Assembly (NCBI RefSeq): GCF_014638355.1
Contig: NZ_BMFK01000001.1
Location: 1,069,160 to 1,133,159 of the forward strand
Length of the DNA: 64,000 nucleotides
Direction of reading: 5' to 3'
From: Priestia taiwanensis
GTDB taxonomy: Bacteria; Bacillota; Bacilli; Bacillales; Bacillaceae_G
Shown: positions 44,827-54,999 of the stretch, one piece after another
Numbering within the stretch: the stretch's first letter is position 1
Layout: each line of letters begins with the position of its first letter
Notes under the pieces: model-generated
What the model was told of the DNA's origin: nothing
The model's input: the letters and a program-made list of their open reading frames with translations, nothing else
Database searches by the model: none
Made by a program: the position numbers and the translations under genes

Positions 44827-46022
44827 AAAACTATCCACGGTCATTCAAAGCTCTTTGGATTGGGGAAATTGTATCAGAGTTTGGCAGTGTTGCTGGTGGA
44901 ATTATTAACGGGCTACTACTTTATGAAATAACTGGCTCAAAGGAATGGATGGGTGTCTTATGGCTCATCTATTTCATTCCTTCTCTTATATTACAATTCA
45001 TTAGTGCACCTTTTTTAAATGGCGTAAAGAAAGAACAATTTTTACGCCACATCCAATTGATCCGTGCAATTGCGTATATCTGCCCTGTACTCGGATATAT
45101 GATTGATTATCATATAGGTACAATTATCGGACTTATTCTCTTGCAATTAGTATTAGGACTTATCCAACCTATATATGCTACGCTTTCTTTTTCACTTTTG
45201 CCTGATATCTGTAAGGAAGATGACTTGCCACAAGCAAATAATTTACTAGATGGTACAATACGAATCATGAGCTTCCTAGCACCTAGTGTGACTGCTTTAT
45301 TATTATTTATAAGTCCTGTGCAATTCCTTTACCTCTTCTCCTGTGGAATGTTCCTTGTTAGTTATCTATTACTTCAACAAATAGAAGCACAACAAACGAA
45401 AGAGACTGCTCCATGGACAAAAAAGTTTTGGTGGACAGAGATGAAAGAAGGATACCGGACATTTTTTCAATTTCCTACTTTACTTCATCTTACATTCCTT
45501 TCTTCACTCGTTCAATTTGCGGTAGGAGCGACAATGGTACTAAGCATTCCTTTCATTCGAGAAGAACTGCAAGGGAATACGTGGGAATATGCTATCTTTT
45601 CTGGGACATTCCCGCTAGGATATGCACTAGGAATGATCCTACTAACAAAAATACAACAAAGCCAGCAAACAATGTACATCGGATTACTTGGCGGTGGAAT
45701 GTCCTTTATCCTCCTTTTCTTCGCGCCATCCATTCCACTTGCATGGCTATGCGAACTAATTGGCGGGATGTTCTTTCCATTATTTAATGCACAAAGTGCT
45801 GCTCTCTTTCAACGGAAAGCTCCGCGTGATCGATTAGCCCAACTTAGTTCTGTCCGTCTTTTACTTATGCGTGTAACAATGCCATTTGGAATCTTCTTTG
45901 CATCGACTCCTTTGTTTCATCTAAGTACACGGGCAACATATATCGTTATCGGGAGTATGATTGTTTTACCCGGTATATTCTATCTTCTACAATCAATGAA
46001 ACTAGTAAATAAAACAAATTAA
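44823..46022 (+). CDS. MFS transporter
   Basis: 399 residues, about 11-12 membrane segments, of the enterobactin-exporter/drug-efflux MFS type (FKALWIGEIVSEFGSVAGGIINGLLLYEITGS at the start shows the usual WxGxxxSxxG pattern). Being coupled to an ArsR-type regulator suggests inducible efflux of a small molecule, not identifiable. Confidence 0.85.
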   Translation: MKNYPRSFKALWIGEIVSEFGSVAGGIINGLLLYEITGSKEWMGVLWLIYFIPSLILQFISAPFLNGVKKEQFLRHIQLIRAIAYICPVLGYMIDYHIGTIIGLILLQLVLGLIQPIYATLSFSLLPDICKEDDLPQANNLLDGTIRIMSFLAPSVTALLLFISPVQFLYLFSCGMFLVSYLLLQQIEAQQTKETAPWTKKFWWTEMKEGYRTFFQFPTLLHLTFLSSLVQFAVGATMVLSIPFIREELQGNTWEYAIFSGTFPLGYALGMILLTKIQQSQQTMYIGLLGGGMSFILLFFAPSIPLAWLCELIGGMFFPLFNAQSAALFQRKAPRDRLAQLSSVRLLLMRVTMPFGIFFASTPLFHLSTRATYIVIGSMIVLPGIFYLLQSMKLVNKTN

Positions 46023-46072
46023 GTTAGCTGCACTATATGTTTTGTCGTATAATGGAAAGAGGGAGTGAGAAG

Positions 46073-46309
46073 ATGATTGAATTTAAATGTGGTTCATGCG
46101 ATACATATTTTTATATTAAACGAGAACAATATCGTGAAAGAATGATGCGCTTAGAGCAAATACAATGTCCAAGTTGCTTAGATCATGCACCATTTGACAT
46201 TGAGTATATCGTAAAACGATTAGTAGAAATGGATGACCTACGTTCTTGGGAAATTGGCACACAGTTTGCACGTAGCCCACAAACGAACGAGGAAGATATC
46301 GAAGCATAA
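46073..46309 (+). CDS. Small zinc-ribbon-like protein
   Basis: 78 residues. FKCGSCDTYF and IQCPSCLDHAPF give two CxxC knuckles 30 residues apart, a zinc ribbon; the rest is helical and acidic. GAGGGAGTGAG lies before the ATG and TATAAT at 46058 looks like its -10. Function unknown. Confidence 0.7.
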   Translation: MIEFKCGSCDTYFYIKREQYRERMMRLEQIQCPSCLDHAPFDIEYIVKRLVEMDDLRSWEIGTQFARSPQTNEEDIEA

Positions 46310-46318
46310 TAAACGACA

Positions 46319-46346
46319 AAAAAGCTCAGAAGATTTCTGAGCTTTT
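46319..46346. terminator. Bidirectional terminator
   Basis: AAAAGCTCAGAA pairs with TTCTGAGCTTTT between the zinc-ribbon gene and the convergent YdbC-like gene. Confidence 0.85.
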
Positions 46347-46986
46347 ATCCATTTGGAAGCACTATCCAACTACGGTCCATCTCTATAACATGCCCACTTA
46401 TTCTTTCTGTTATTTCTGTCACAGATGAACGTTCTCGTAACTTTGATACTTTCCCCTTCACATATTGCTCGTGTATTTCTTCACTTTTCCATATAGAGAC
46501 TGCTAAATATCGTTGTATGTCTGTTTGACTTCTGCAAAACACACTTGCTAGAATTCCTCCCGTTTCTTCCATTCCCGGATTCCACACTTCTCGTTGAGTT
46601 CTTTCAAAGTCCGCTTCATTGCCTCTTTTCACTGTACAATCTCCCGCACGAAGAATACACCCTTCTGTTAACACATCAACAAAAGGATGTTCCTTACCTA
46701 TCTGCCTCTGCCCGTCATATAGTTCAACTGAAATATGGGTATACGTATTTCGTTGTTTATTCATATCAACTATCTCATCATGAATACGTTCCATGAACTG
46801 CCAATAAGAAATATCATCTTTCCAAAAAGAGATAATCCCTGCTTCACACGGTTGTTTTTTATTCCATCCACCTACTTGCCCAAGAAAACCTTCTGCACTC
46901 TCCAAGTTTCTCCATTGTTGTTGTGCAAGAGAAAATGCGTCTTTATCTTCTTCATTCACTAGGCATTTAATCCATTTAATGAACAT
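46345..46986 (-). CDS. YdbC-like protein (DUF4937)
   Basis: 213 residues made of two ferredoxin-like halves, each of the antibiotic-biosynthesis-monooxygenase type: residues 1-100 (FIKWIKCLVNEEDKDAF, GFLGQVGGW) and 105-210 (GCILRAGDCTVKRGNEADFE, GGILASVFCRS). It matches what I recall of B. subtilis YdbC. No known activity. AAGGAGAG precedes the ATG. Confidence 0.75.
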   Translation of the reverse strand: MFIKWIKCLVNEEDKDAFSLAQQQWRNLESAEGFLGQVGGWNKKQPCEAGIISFWKDDISYWQFMERIHDEIVDMNKQRNTYTHISVELYDGQRQIGKEHPFVDVLTEGCILRAGDCTVKRGNEADFERTQREVWNPGMEETGGILASVFCRSQTDIQRYLAVSIWKSEEIHEQYVKGKVSKLRERSSVTEITERISGHVIEMDRSWIVLPNG

Positions 46987-47010
46987 ATTGTCTCTCCTTC
47001 TATAAAAGAT

Positions 47011-48093
47011 TCACTCTACTTTTACTTTATACACTGTTCGTAGCGTATCAAATATAAAGCGCACACTTCTCTTCGCAAAATCTGTATGATTAAAATTCCC
47101 GATAATATACATATCCATATACGGAACATAGAGCATAAAGGAGCCAATCGAACCAAGATGTCCCCAACTATTATATTTTTTGATAAACGGAATAGGTCGA
47201 ATCCGCATTAACCCGTATCCATAATCTACACCTAACCACATCCTCTTCCATTGCATCATTATCTGAAGAGATTGTTTCGATACCAATTGATTTCCAACTA
47301 ACGCTTTCATAAATTTCAACAAATCTCCCGAGGTACTAACCGTTTGTCCTCCAGCATAGAAGCTACTGAAACTCCGGTATCGCTCCACATCTACTTTTTG
47401 GTTATGCGCATAAATAGCTGCAACAGGATAACTACTCGTCTCAGTCGAATGTGAAAAGTGAGACAAATAAGAATTATTCATCTCTAACGGTTGGAAAATA
47501 CGCTCGTGAAGAACTTCATGGTATGGCTTAGATGTAATATTTCCAATGATTAAACCTAGTAAGTTATAACCCGTATCTGTATAATGAACTTTCTTACCTG
47601 GAGTGAATTTCGGACTCATCTGCCGCTTTGACCATTCAATCGTTTCTTCTGGCATCCACATACGTGAAGGATCTTCGAAGAGAATATCTATAAACTTCTT
47701 ACCTTCCTTAGGCTTATCCTCATAGAAATCTGGCAAACCTGACGTATGATTAAGTAAATGTTCTATCCGTATATCACTTGCATAATGTCTTCCTCTATAA
47801 ACGTGTAAATCTTTTAATATATCTTTTGTTAAATACTCGGCAATAGAATCACTATAAGCAAGCTTTCCTTCCTCTACTAACTGTGCGATAACCGTAGCAG
47901 TAAATATTTTTCCAATACTCGCCGTATGGTATGGCTGATCTTGGTGTACTGGAGTATCGCCATAAACAATATTCCAATGAATGTTATGTCGGTCTGAATG
48001 TATAAGCAAATAGGCATTATATATGTCTCGATTAGAAGCTACAATTTCTTTCAGCTTAGTTTCAATAATCACCTTTACTTGCTCTACTTGCAT
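47011..48093 (-). CDS. Serine hydrolase of the beta-lactamase/penicillin-binding family
   Basis: 360 residues. SxxK is in HTASIGKIF, YxN in YTDTGYNLL and the third motif HLGSIGS near the C terminus. There is no signal peptide, so it is probably an intracellular esterase or peptidase of the class C beta-lactamase fold rather than a resistance enzyme. AAGGAGG before ATG 48093 fixes the start. Confidence 0.85.
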   Translation of the reverse strand: MQVEQVKVIIETKLKEIVASNRDIYNAYLLIHSDRHNIHWNIVYGDTPVHQDQPYHTASIGKIFTATVIAQLVEEGKLAYSDSIAEYLTKDILKDLHVYRGRHYASDIRIEHLLNHTSGLPDFYEDKPKEGKKFIDILFEDPSRMWMPEETIEWSKRQMSPKFTPGKKVHYTDTGYNLLGLIIGNITSKPYHEVLHERIFQPLEMNNSYLSHFSHSTETSSYPVAAIYAHNQKVDVERYRSFSSFYAGGQTVSTSGDLLKFMKALVGNQLVSKQSLQIMMQWKRMWLGVDYGYGLMRIRPIPFIKKYNSWGHLGSIGSFMLYVPYMDMYIIGNFNHTDFAKRSVRFIFDTLRTVYKVKVE

Positions 48094-48209
48094 AAGCGCC
48101 TCCTTCAGTTCTGTCAAACTTCCTTTTTGTTTATCTGTATGACAGCGTATGGACAACCATTCTTTATTTCTATAAGAAAACCATCCGTATCTACAGGGGA
48201 AATTTTAAT

Positions 48210-48302
48210 CTAACGAAAGCCTGCTGATGAGTAGAATATTTCCAAACCACTTTTTGCTGTTGCCATTTGATATCCAGTCCACATATTATATGTAGGAGCA
48301 AT
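48210..48302 (-). pseudogene. Isolated coding-like fragment
   Basis: 30 open codons without a start (IAPTYNMWTGYQMATAK, then SGLEIFYSSAGFR-stop) lie in the gap between the serine hydrolase and the broken phosphorylase. The composition looks like a real C terminus. Family not recognised. Confidence 0.25.
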
Positions 48303-48425
48303 TTATGTAATTTCCTCGTACTGAATCTTACTTCTAAAATACCCTCTCTTTATATACAAGTATTCTGCATAAAGAACATATTTAACGGAAAAGAACATCT
48401 ATTTTCGAATGAAAAACCATTTTTA

Positions 48426-49104
48426 TCATCCCTTATTTGTTATAACAGAAGAAAGATAGCATGCTACATCTCGTATTTTCGCATCTGTCTCTGCTTCAAT
48501 CACTTCTCTTTCCTCTGTGTAATCATACAATGTATCACCTTGGATAAGCTGATCGGACACGTTTAACAAACTTCTTCGCTACAGCTAACGTCGTCGCTGT
48601 TTCCATATCAACGCCAACATGACCATTTGACGCCCAATCTCTTACCATTTCTTCTGTTTCCACTAATAGCGCCCCCGTAGAAAGAACACTTCCTACAGCA
48701 TAGCTATACCCCTTCTTTTCACAATAATCAATTGTAGCGCGAAGAACTCTTTCATCTGACTTAACCCTCTTCTTATTTGGTAAGTAGCAGTGCGATACCC
48801 CGTCCTGCATCTCCGCCTCTTTCACAATTAAAATATCACCGTACTTCACCTCAAATGACAAACCACCGCAGTATCCCGTTTGAATAAATACATTCGCAAA
48901 TCCTACATTTCTATCTTGGTAACTTCCAACAATCGTATTCCATTTTGGTAGCCACTTTTCTTCTTTCAGCACTTCGCTCCACAATTGCAAATTTTCTTCA
49001 TGTTTCCATTCACCGTGAACAATAAACGAAGACGGAATTTCATGTGCATCTACACCAAATACACGTAACCAATCCTGTTGTGTGAAATCTCCGTATAACT
49101 TCAT
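48426..49104 (-). pseudogene. Nucleoside phosphorylase gene broken by a frameshift
   Basis: The intact part (49104 to about 48580) reads as a PNP/UDP-phosphorylase-like protein with GYCGGLSFEVKYGDILI and GHVGVDMETATTLAVAKKF, the nucleoside-site VDMETA motif. The frame then ends in a short aberrant tail (VKRVRSAYPR-stop, stop at 48535). In another frame the proper C terminus continues: SLLNVSDQLIQGDTLYDYTE and further to a stop at 48426. The shift lies at about 48570-48590, where a small deletion appears to have joined AAGAAG to AGTTTG. The missing helix is normally part of the fold, so the product is probably inactive. Confidence 0.75.
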
Positions 49105-49117
49105 TTCCCTACCTCTC

Positions 49118-49651
49118 CTATTCTGCTATATATGCTAGGACTTTATGAATATAAGAATCTAAAGGTTCGCTAGAATAGACACGGATGTGAGGATATTGCT
49201 CTGGCTTCTTGCTATTATGGATGGAATATGTGAACACTACTTCTAATTCAATTGATTCGATTTGACTCATTAAACGTTCCCGTTGTTTCAACCGTTTATT
49301 AACCTCTTCTATATTATCGATATAACACTCCACATATTTATACTCTGCACCATGTTTTTCGGCTAAAGATATACCATTTTCCAAACCTTCCGTATAAAAA
49401 CACGGGCTATCAAAAATCACACTGTGCCCTTGTGCTAATAAGGAATCAATTAATGCCCATTCGACGTCGTACGTGACTGCACCAACTACTTTCCCATCTA
49501 TCTCTGTATTTTCTAACGATTGGATGAAAGCAGATTTCGTCACATCATGATCGAGAACAACCGCTCCTGTATGTTTGCTAACTTCTCTTGCAAGAGTAGA
49601 TTTCCCCGAACCTGGAAACCCAGCCATTTGTAAAAAGAACACCTTATCCAT
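49118..49651 (-). CDS. P-loop kinase-like ATPase (AAA/zeta-like)
   Basis: 177 residues. Walker A MAGFPGSGKSTLAREVSK and a kinase-like fold with VVLDHDVTKSAF and VIFDSPCFYTEGL resemble small-molecule kinases of the zeta/chloramphenicol-phosphotransferase type. ATG 49651 has GGGAGGAG almost touching it; an ATG at 49672 follows a TATAAT sequence and would be nearly leaderless. The downstream neighbour, a broken phosphorylase, starts 13 bases later, so both may have acted on nucleosides. Confidence 0.7.
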   Translation of the reverse strand: MDKVFFLQMAGFPGSGKSTLAREVSKHTGAVVLDHDVTKSAFIQSLENTEIDGKVVGAVTYDVEWALIDSLLAQGHSVIFDSPCFYTEGLENGISLAEKHGAEYKYVECYIDNIEEVNKRLKQRERLMSQIESIELEVVFTYSIHNSKKPEQYPHIRVYSSEPLDSYIHKVLAYIAE

Positions 49652-49703
49652 CTCCTCCCAATTATCTAGCATTATATCATTTAATTGAAAGAAAATTCTA
49701 TCA

Positions 49704-51572
49704 TTACATGTTGTACTTCTGCTGATAATGACCTAACGCTAGCAAAGGAAAAATATAATTATAACTATGATAATACGTATAAAATTGGCGAGGTAATCCG
49801 ATACCAGTTGGATATTCCCATTCTTTTGATGAATAGTTTTCCTTCATTAAATAACGAATCCCCTTTGTAACATGCTCTTCTTTTTCCTGTTCCATTACAA
49901 GTAACGTATCTATAGCCCATGCTGTTTGAGAAGGAGTACTAAAAGCTAACGGAACGAAACGCTTCACTTCACAGCTTCTGCACGACTCACCCCAGCCACC
50001 ATTATCACGTTGCTTCGCAAGTAGCCAAGTCATCGCCTTTTGCAAAGATGGATGCGTCGCTGGCACGCCTACTGCTCGTAACCCCGTAACTACAGCCCAC
50101 GTTCCATATACATAGCAAACTCCCCATCTCCCGTACCAAGAGCCATCCTTTTCTTGATTTTGTAGTAACCATGTTATCGCTCGCTTTACACTTGGATGTT
50201 TACTTGTAAAGCCTCCATGCTTTCCTAACATCTCTAATGCTCGACCAGTTAAATCTGCACTTGATTCATCGATAATCGCATCTTCTGCATTATCAAGTGG
50301 AATAAGCTTAAGCCACTTACTATTTGCCCCTTTTTCAAAAGAAGCCCACCCACCATCATCATTTTGCATGGCTAACAACCAATTCATCCCTTTTTGCCAT
50401 GCATCACGAAAAGGCGGTGAATACAATGCACGTCGGTGAATTGCCCGCATCGCTACGGTTGTATCATCTACATCTGGCACTCTCGTATTCACATCCGAAA
50501 ATCCCCAACCACCTGGAGCAGTATTCGGACTATGCACTTTCCAATCACCATATTCTTTCTGTTGCTTCCATAATAAATATGTCGTAGCCTTCTTTATCAT
50601 CGGCTCTTCTGCCAATACTCCAGCTTCTTGTAAGGCATAACTTAACAGCGCGGTATCCCACACAGTTGAAGGTGAATTTTGCAGATGAATCGTCGTTTTA
50701 TCATAATAAAACAAACTTTTAATACCACTAAGCAAACGTGTGATAACTGGAGACTTTTTCTCATAGCCTAACGCCAATAACGCATAAATCATGTAAAAAC
50801 TACAACTTGCGTAACTGTATAAGGTTCCATTCGGTTCAAGTCGTTCCAACATAAATCGTTCTGCTATTTGATAGCCTTGTTGATGAATATGATATGGAAC
50901 AGACGCTAATTGCTTGAGCGACTGAAGTACGGTACGAATAGGCGAACGAGCATACTCTGTCTCTTGAAAACGATCCATCTCTCTTCCTTTCTTATTTAAA
51001 TATGATAGGTCCGGTGTCCATTTCGAAGTGATTGTGAACTTCTTATTTGCACATACCATCATCGGGACAAAATGAATACGAGCATAATTACTAAATTCAT
51101 ACACATTAAATGGTGCATACGTAGGTAACACTAACATCGGCATCGGAAAGTATAAAAAGAGCGGCCATCTATATTGTCCATACAGTGCTAACATAAACTT
51201 TGTCATAAAATGAGCTCGCTTTAATCCACCTTTCGCGAGAATATACGCCTCTGCTTTTTTCATTCGTTCATCCGATTGTTTATACTGACCTGAAAATAAT
51301 AAAGCATTATATGCTTGAATCGTTGCATCCAAACTCCCTTCCTCTTGATCATCGTATAATTTCCAATAACCATTCGGTTGTTGTTTCTCTGCAATTCGTA
51401 CGACAAGCTTTTGAATCAATGCCTCATCTTTTAAATTCAATGTACGCCATGTTGTAATAAGAAGACAATCCGTCATTAATGGTCCTTCAAAACAAAAGTC
51501 CCATGAACCGTTCGGTCGCTGTATCGACTGTAATTCACTTATTTTCTTCCTCAAAGCTGCGTTAATCTCCAC
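49704..51572 (-). CDS. sqhC: Squalene-hopene / tetraprenyl-beta-curcumene (sporulenol) cyclase
   Basis: 622 residues, the family size. The catalytic DxDD motif is VPDVDDTTVA and several QW repeats are visible (RPNGSWDFCFEG, QPNGYWKLYDD, QNDDGGWASF, EKDGSWYGRWG, RDNGGWGES). It cyclises long isoprenoids at the membrane; in Bacillus the product is sporulene-type C35 terpenoid made in sporulation, but squalene-hopene activity is also known. It is a lone gene. Confidence 0.93.
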   Translation of the reverse strand: MEINAALRKKISELQSIQRPNGSWDFCFEGPLMTDCLLITTWRTLNLKDEALIQKLVVRIAEKQQPNGYWKLYDDQEEGSLDATIQAYNALLFSGQYKQSDERMKKAEAYILAKGGLKRAHFMTKFMLALYGQYRWPLFLYFPMPMLVLPTYAPFNVYEFSNYARIHFVPMMVCANKKFTITSKWTPDLSYLNKKGREMDRFQETEYARSPIRTVLQSLKQLASVPYHIHQQGYQIAERFMLERLEPNGTLYSYASCSFYMIYALLALGYEKKSPVITRLLSGIKSLFYYDKTTIHLQNSPSTVWDTALLSYALQEAGVLAEEPMIKKATTYLLWKQQKEYGDWKVHSPNTAPGGWGFSDVNTRVPDVDDTTVAMRAIHRRALYSPPFRDAWQKGMNWLLAMQNDDGGWASFEKGANSKWLKLIPLDNAEDAIIDESSADLTGRALEMLGKHGGFTSKHPSVKRAITWLLQNQEKDGSWYGRWGVCYVYGTWAVVTGLRAVGVPATHPSLQKAMTWLLAKQRDNGGWGESCRSCEVKRFVPLAFSTPSQTAWAIDTLLVMEQEKEEHVTKGIRYLMKENYSSKEWEYPTGIGLPRQFYTYYHSYNYIFPLLALGHYQQKYNM

Positions 51573-51696
51573 CCTCTCACCTTCTTTTTGATCGTGTTAC
51601 TGTATGTATATGCTTCGGATAGATTGACTAAAAATCAGATTATTCCTAATTTCATACCCAAAAAAGTATAATGAAGGTGAAAAGGAGGATGAATCG

Positions 51697-52674
51697 ATGA
51701 AAGCAATTGTTATTACTGAACTAGGTGGACCAGAAGTAATGAAGTATATGGAAGTTGCAATGCCAAGCGTTAAGGAAAATGAAGTATTAATTCGTGTTGA
51801 AAAAACAAGTGTGAACTTTGCTGATGTGAAATCTCGTTACGGGAAAAAAGGGGCAGCAAAATTACCATTCATACCTGGTATTGACGCTGCTGGAGTTGTT
51901 GTTGAAGTAGGGGCAAACGTCACGTCCTTCCAAGTTGGACAACGAGTACTTGCATTTCCGTCAAATGGTTCTTACGCAGAGTATATCGTCGCAAATGAGA
52001 AATTAACATTCGCCTTACCTGACGAGCTAGATTTCACTACGGCAGCCGCATGCCCAATCGTTTCATTTCTTTCATATTCTCTACTTGCAAACGTTGCGAA
52101 AATAGAAAAAGGAGAAACCGTCCTTATTCATGCTGCTAGTGGCGGTGTCGGTACAACCGCTATACAACTGGCGAAGCTATTAGGTGCAAACACTGTTATC
52201 GGTGCAGTAGGAAGTGAACAAAAGCGTGGAATTGCTCTTGAAGCTGGAGCAGATCACGTTATTTCGTATGAGAAAGAAGGGTTCGCCGAAGAAATAATGA
52301 CTCTAACAGACAACAAGGGCGTGGACATTATTTTAGACTCTGTTTCTGGTACGATTGCTGAAAAAAGCTTCACATCCCTTGCTCCGTATGGACGATTTGT
52401 TCAGTTTGGAAATTCAGGTGGTCACGCCGCAATCTTCAAATCAAGCGGCTTGCATGCAAGCTGTCGTTCTGTTCTTGGCTTCAGCCTAGGTACAACACGT
52501 AAATTACGCCCTCATCTCTTACAAGAAACAGCAAAACATGTCTTCTCTTATTTAGTTAACGGTGATTTACATATTAAAGTTGGACAACACTTCCCACTAG
52601 AAGAAGCCACAAAAGCTCACGAATGGATGGAAAGTAGGCAAAGTACAGGGAAGATTATTCTTGATGTGAGATAA
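51697..52674 (+). CDS. Zinc-type/quinone oxidoreductase (MDR superfamily)
   Basis: 325 residues. GroES-like N-terminal domain (VLIRVEKTSVNFADVKSRYG) and Rossmann nucleotide-binding motif HAASGGVGTTAIQLAK identify an NADPH:quinone reductase of the medium-chain family; no catalytic zinc cysteines are present. AAAGGAGGATG precedes the start. Substrate not known. Confidence 0.88.
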   Translation: MKAIVITELGGPEVMKYMEVAMPSVKENEVLIRVEKTSVNFADVKSRYGKKGAAKLPFIPGIDAAGVVVEVGANVTSFQVGQRVLAFPSNGSYAEYIVANEKLTFALPDELDFTTAAACPIVSFLSYSLLANVAKIEKGETVLIHAASGGVGTTAIQLAKLLGANTVIGAVGSEQKRGIALEAGADHVISYEKEGFAEEIMTLTDNKGVDIILDSVSGTIAEKSFTSLAPYGRFVQFGNSGGHAAIFKSSGLHASCRSVLGFSLGTTRKLRPHLLQETAKHVFSYLVNGDLHIKVGQHFPLEEATKAHEWMESRQSTGKIILDVR

Positions 52675-52680
52675 CATGCA

Positions 52681-52735
52681 AAAAGAGTTGTCCCTTCGGC
52701 CAAATATCGACCTAAAGGACAACTCTTCTCTTTTA
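52681..52735. terminator. Bidirectional terminator
   Basis: AAGAGTTGTCC (52684-52694) pairs with GGACAACTCTT (52718-52728), with A and T tracts. Confidence 0.8.
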
Positions 52736-54040
52736 TTGTACTAAACTACGTTTAAAACGAGTCGCTTCGAAGATAATGCGTTCTTCATCTAACGTCTTAC
52801 ACTCGCCGTTCCATACAACTTGTTTACCGTTAATAACTACATCTGATACGTCTTTACCGCTTGCTGCGTATACAAGATGTGACATTACTTCTTCTGCTGG
52901 TTGTAAGTGTGGCTTGTTAGATGGGTCAATTGTAATGAAGTCAGCATACATTCCTACTTCTAGGGAACCTACTTGCTTCATACCAATTGCCTGTGCACCT
53001 ACTTTTGTTGCTAATGAAAGCACTGTTCCTACTGGTAATGTCGTCGCATCTTTGTGCATTCCTTTTTGCAGTAATGCTGCGATACGTAGCTCTTCGAACA
53101 TATCTAAATTGTTGTTAGAAGCTACACTATCTGTAGCAATACCAACTTTAATACCATGCTCAAGCATTGCACGAACGTCCGCAATACCAGAACCTAATTT
53201 CAAATTACTATTTGGATTATGTCCAACTCGTGCATCATGTGCTGCTAAGAACACACGCTCTTCATCATTTAACACGACACCATGCGCAATAAGCGTTGGC
53301 TGTTTGAAAATACCACAGCTTGCTACATAATCTACCGGACGCATTCCGTATTGTTGTTCAATATCACGCACTTCACGCTCTGTTTCAGAAAGATGAATAT
53401 GCACCATTGCGTTATTTTCTACCGCAATTCGAGCAGATTCTTCTAACATTTCACGAGAACATGCATATGGACTATGCGGTGCAACCATCGTTGTCAGCAT
53501 GCTGTCCTCTTTGTTATAACGTTTTACGTATTTTTCAATATTTACTACAGCCTGGCGTTGCTCTTCTTCTGTACCGAAGCTAAATAACGTACGAGAAATC
53601 GCTGCACGCATTCCACTTTTCGCTACTGTTTCCATAATCATATCTTGGTCAATTCCAATTGGATTGAACATATCATTAAATGTCGTCGTACCACTCTTCA
53701 CCATTTCTAATAAGCCAAGTTCTGTACTTGCTACTGCTAATGCAGGTGTATATTGGCTTTCAAGTGGCCAAATTTTCGTTTCTAGCCATGGCTTTAATAA
53801 CATATCGTCGCCAATTCCACGTAAAATCGTCATTAATACGTGTGTGTGTACGTTCACAAGTCCAGGTAATACCCATTTCCCACGTAAATCAATTACCTCA
53901 TCTACTTGTGTAGTAGAAGAAAATTCACCTTGTTGTACTTCTATTAGTTTGTCGTTTTCCACGATCATATATCCATTTTTTAATACATCATTATTTTCAT
54001 TTAATGTCACAATTGTTGCGTTCACATAAGCTGTTTTCAA
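52733..54040 (-). CDS. mtaD: 5-methylthioadenosine/S-adenosylhomocysteine deaminase
   Basis: 435 residues from a TTG start (LKTAYVNATIV), exactly the length of the B. cereus MtaD I remember; an ATG two codons upstream directly abuts the ribosome binding site. Metal ligands: NVHTHVLM, MVHIHLSE, the Asp of ATDSVASNN. It is a zinc amidohydrolase that deaminates methylthioadenosine or adenosylhomocysteine in methionine salvage. Confidence 0.92.
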   Translation of the reverse strand: MKTAYVNATIVTLNENNDVLKNGYMIVENDKLIEVQQGEFSSTTQVDEVIDLRGKWVLPGLVNVHTHVLMTILRGIGDDMLLKPWLETKIWPLESQYTPALAVASTELGLLEMVKSGTTTFNDMFNPIGIDQDMIMETVAKSGMRAAISRTLFSFGTEEEQRQAVVNIEKYVKRYNKEDSMLTTMVAPHSPYACSREMLEESARIAVENNAMVHIHLSETEREVRDIEQQYGMRPVDYVASCGIFKQPTLIAHGVVLNDEERVFLAAHDARVGHNPNSNLKLGSGIADVRAMLEHGIKVGIATDSVASNNNLDMFEELRIAALLQKGMHKDATTLPVGTVLSLATKVGAQAIGMKQVGSLEVGMYADFITIDPSNKPHLQPAEEVMSHLVYAASGKDVSDVVINGKQVVWNGECKTLDEERIIFEATRFKRSLVQ

Positions 54041-54202
54041 AAACATTCACCTACCGTTTAAAAAGTTACTACCGAAATAGTAACCTATAAACTTCTTTAA
54101 GTCAAAAGGTTTTTTCAAGGGATTATATTAGCAAATATAGCTAATTAAAGTGTAGAATATTCTGTATATTGCTACTATATGAAAATACACGGGAGAGAAA
54201 CA

Positions 54203-54964
54203 ATGCTAAAAGTCGCTGAAATAGTAGAGTTAAATGAAGAAAATCTAACTAGTAGTGGGTGCTATTGCCTTCGTAGCAAGCCTAATTCAATTGGCTACAC
54301 AAATAAAAATGAATGGCTAACGGAGCATTTTGAAAAAGGGTTACGATATGTAAAAGTGATGGAAAATAACAAACCAGCAGGATTTATTGAATACGCTCCT
54401 ATCGAGCACTCTTCACGTGTTGTATACGGTGAAAACTATATTGTAATTCATTGCCTCTGGGTACATATTACAGGAAAAGGATATGGCTCCACATTAATTA
54501 AGCATTGCCTTAAAGATGCGAAGGCACAAAAGAAAGCCGGCGTTATTGTTGTGACAAATCCAGATACATCTTGGACACCTAGTAAAGATATCTTTCTGAA
54601 ACACAATTTCATCAAAATAGACGATGCACCTTATGACTTTGAATTACTTGTTCATAAGTTCAACTCAGCACCTGACCCATACTTTCCAACTGATTGGGAG
54701 GAACGACTTACATATTTCAATAATTTAACGATTTTACGTACGAAGCAATGTCCGTTTGTAGATGTTGCGACAGAGAATGTTATTCAAGCAGCAAACAAGC
54801 TAGACATACAAGCAGACATTATTGATATAACAGACAGAGAGCAATTAATGAAACTCTCTCCTACTCCTTATGGTATTTACAGTGTTGTATACAAAAAACG
54901 ATTAATCGCCTTTCATCGACTAACGGTTCACTCTGCGATGAAACGACTAAAAGAATTAATCTAG
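54203..54964 (+). CDS. YoaP-like GNAT acetyltransferase with C-terminal domain
   Basis: 253 residues. GNAT core about 1-150 (IHCLWVHITGKGYGSTLIKHC, FLKHNFIKIDD) followed by a YoaP-specific C-terminal region (LRTKQCPFVDVATENVIQAA). ATG 54203 is preferred behind GGGAGAG; ATG 54179 has no site. The acceptor is unknown. Confidence 0.8.
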   Translation: MLKVAEIVELNEENLTSSGCYCLRSKPNSIGYTNKNEWLTEHFEKGLRYVKVMENNKPAGFIEYAPIEHSSRVVYGENYIVIHCLWVHITGKGYGSTLIKHCLKDAKAQKKAGVIVVTNPDTSWTPSKDIFLKHNFIKIDDAPYDFELLVHKFNSAPDPYFPTDWEERLTYFNNLTILRTKQCPFVDVATENVIQAANKLDIQADIIDITDREQLMKLSPTPYGIYSVVYKKRLIAFHRLTVHSAMKRLKELI

Positions 54965-54999
54965 TTCAAACACCTTTCACAACACAATTTAAGAACACG

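Noticed and set aside
48267..48566. Open frame on the plus strand across the broken phosphorylase
   Set aside because: No ribosome binding site; it overlaps the C-terminal coding remnant on the minus strand.
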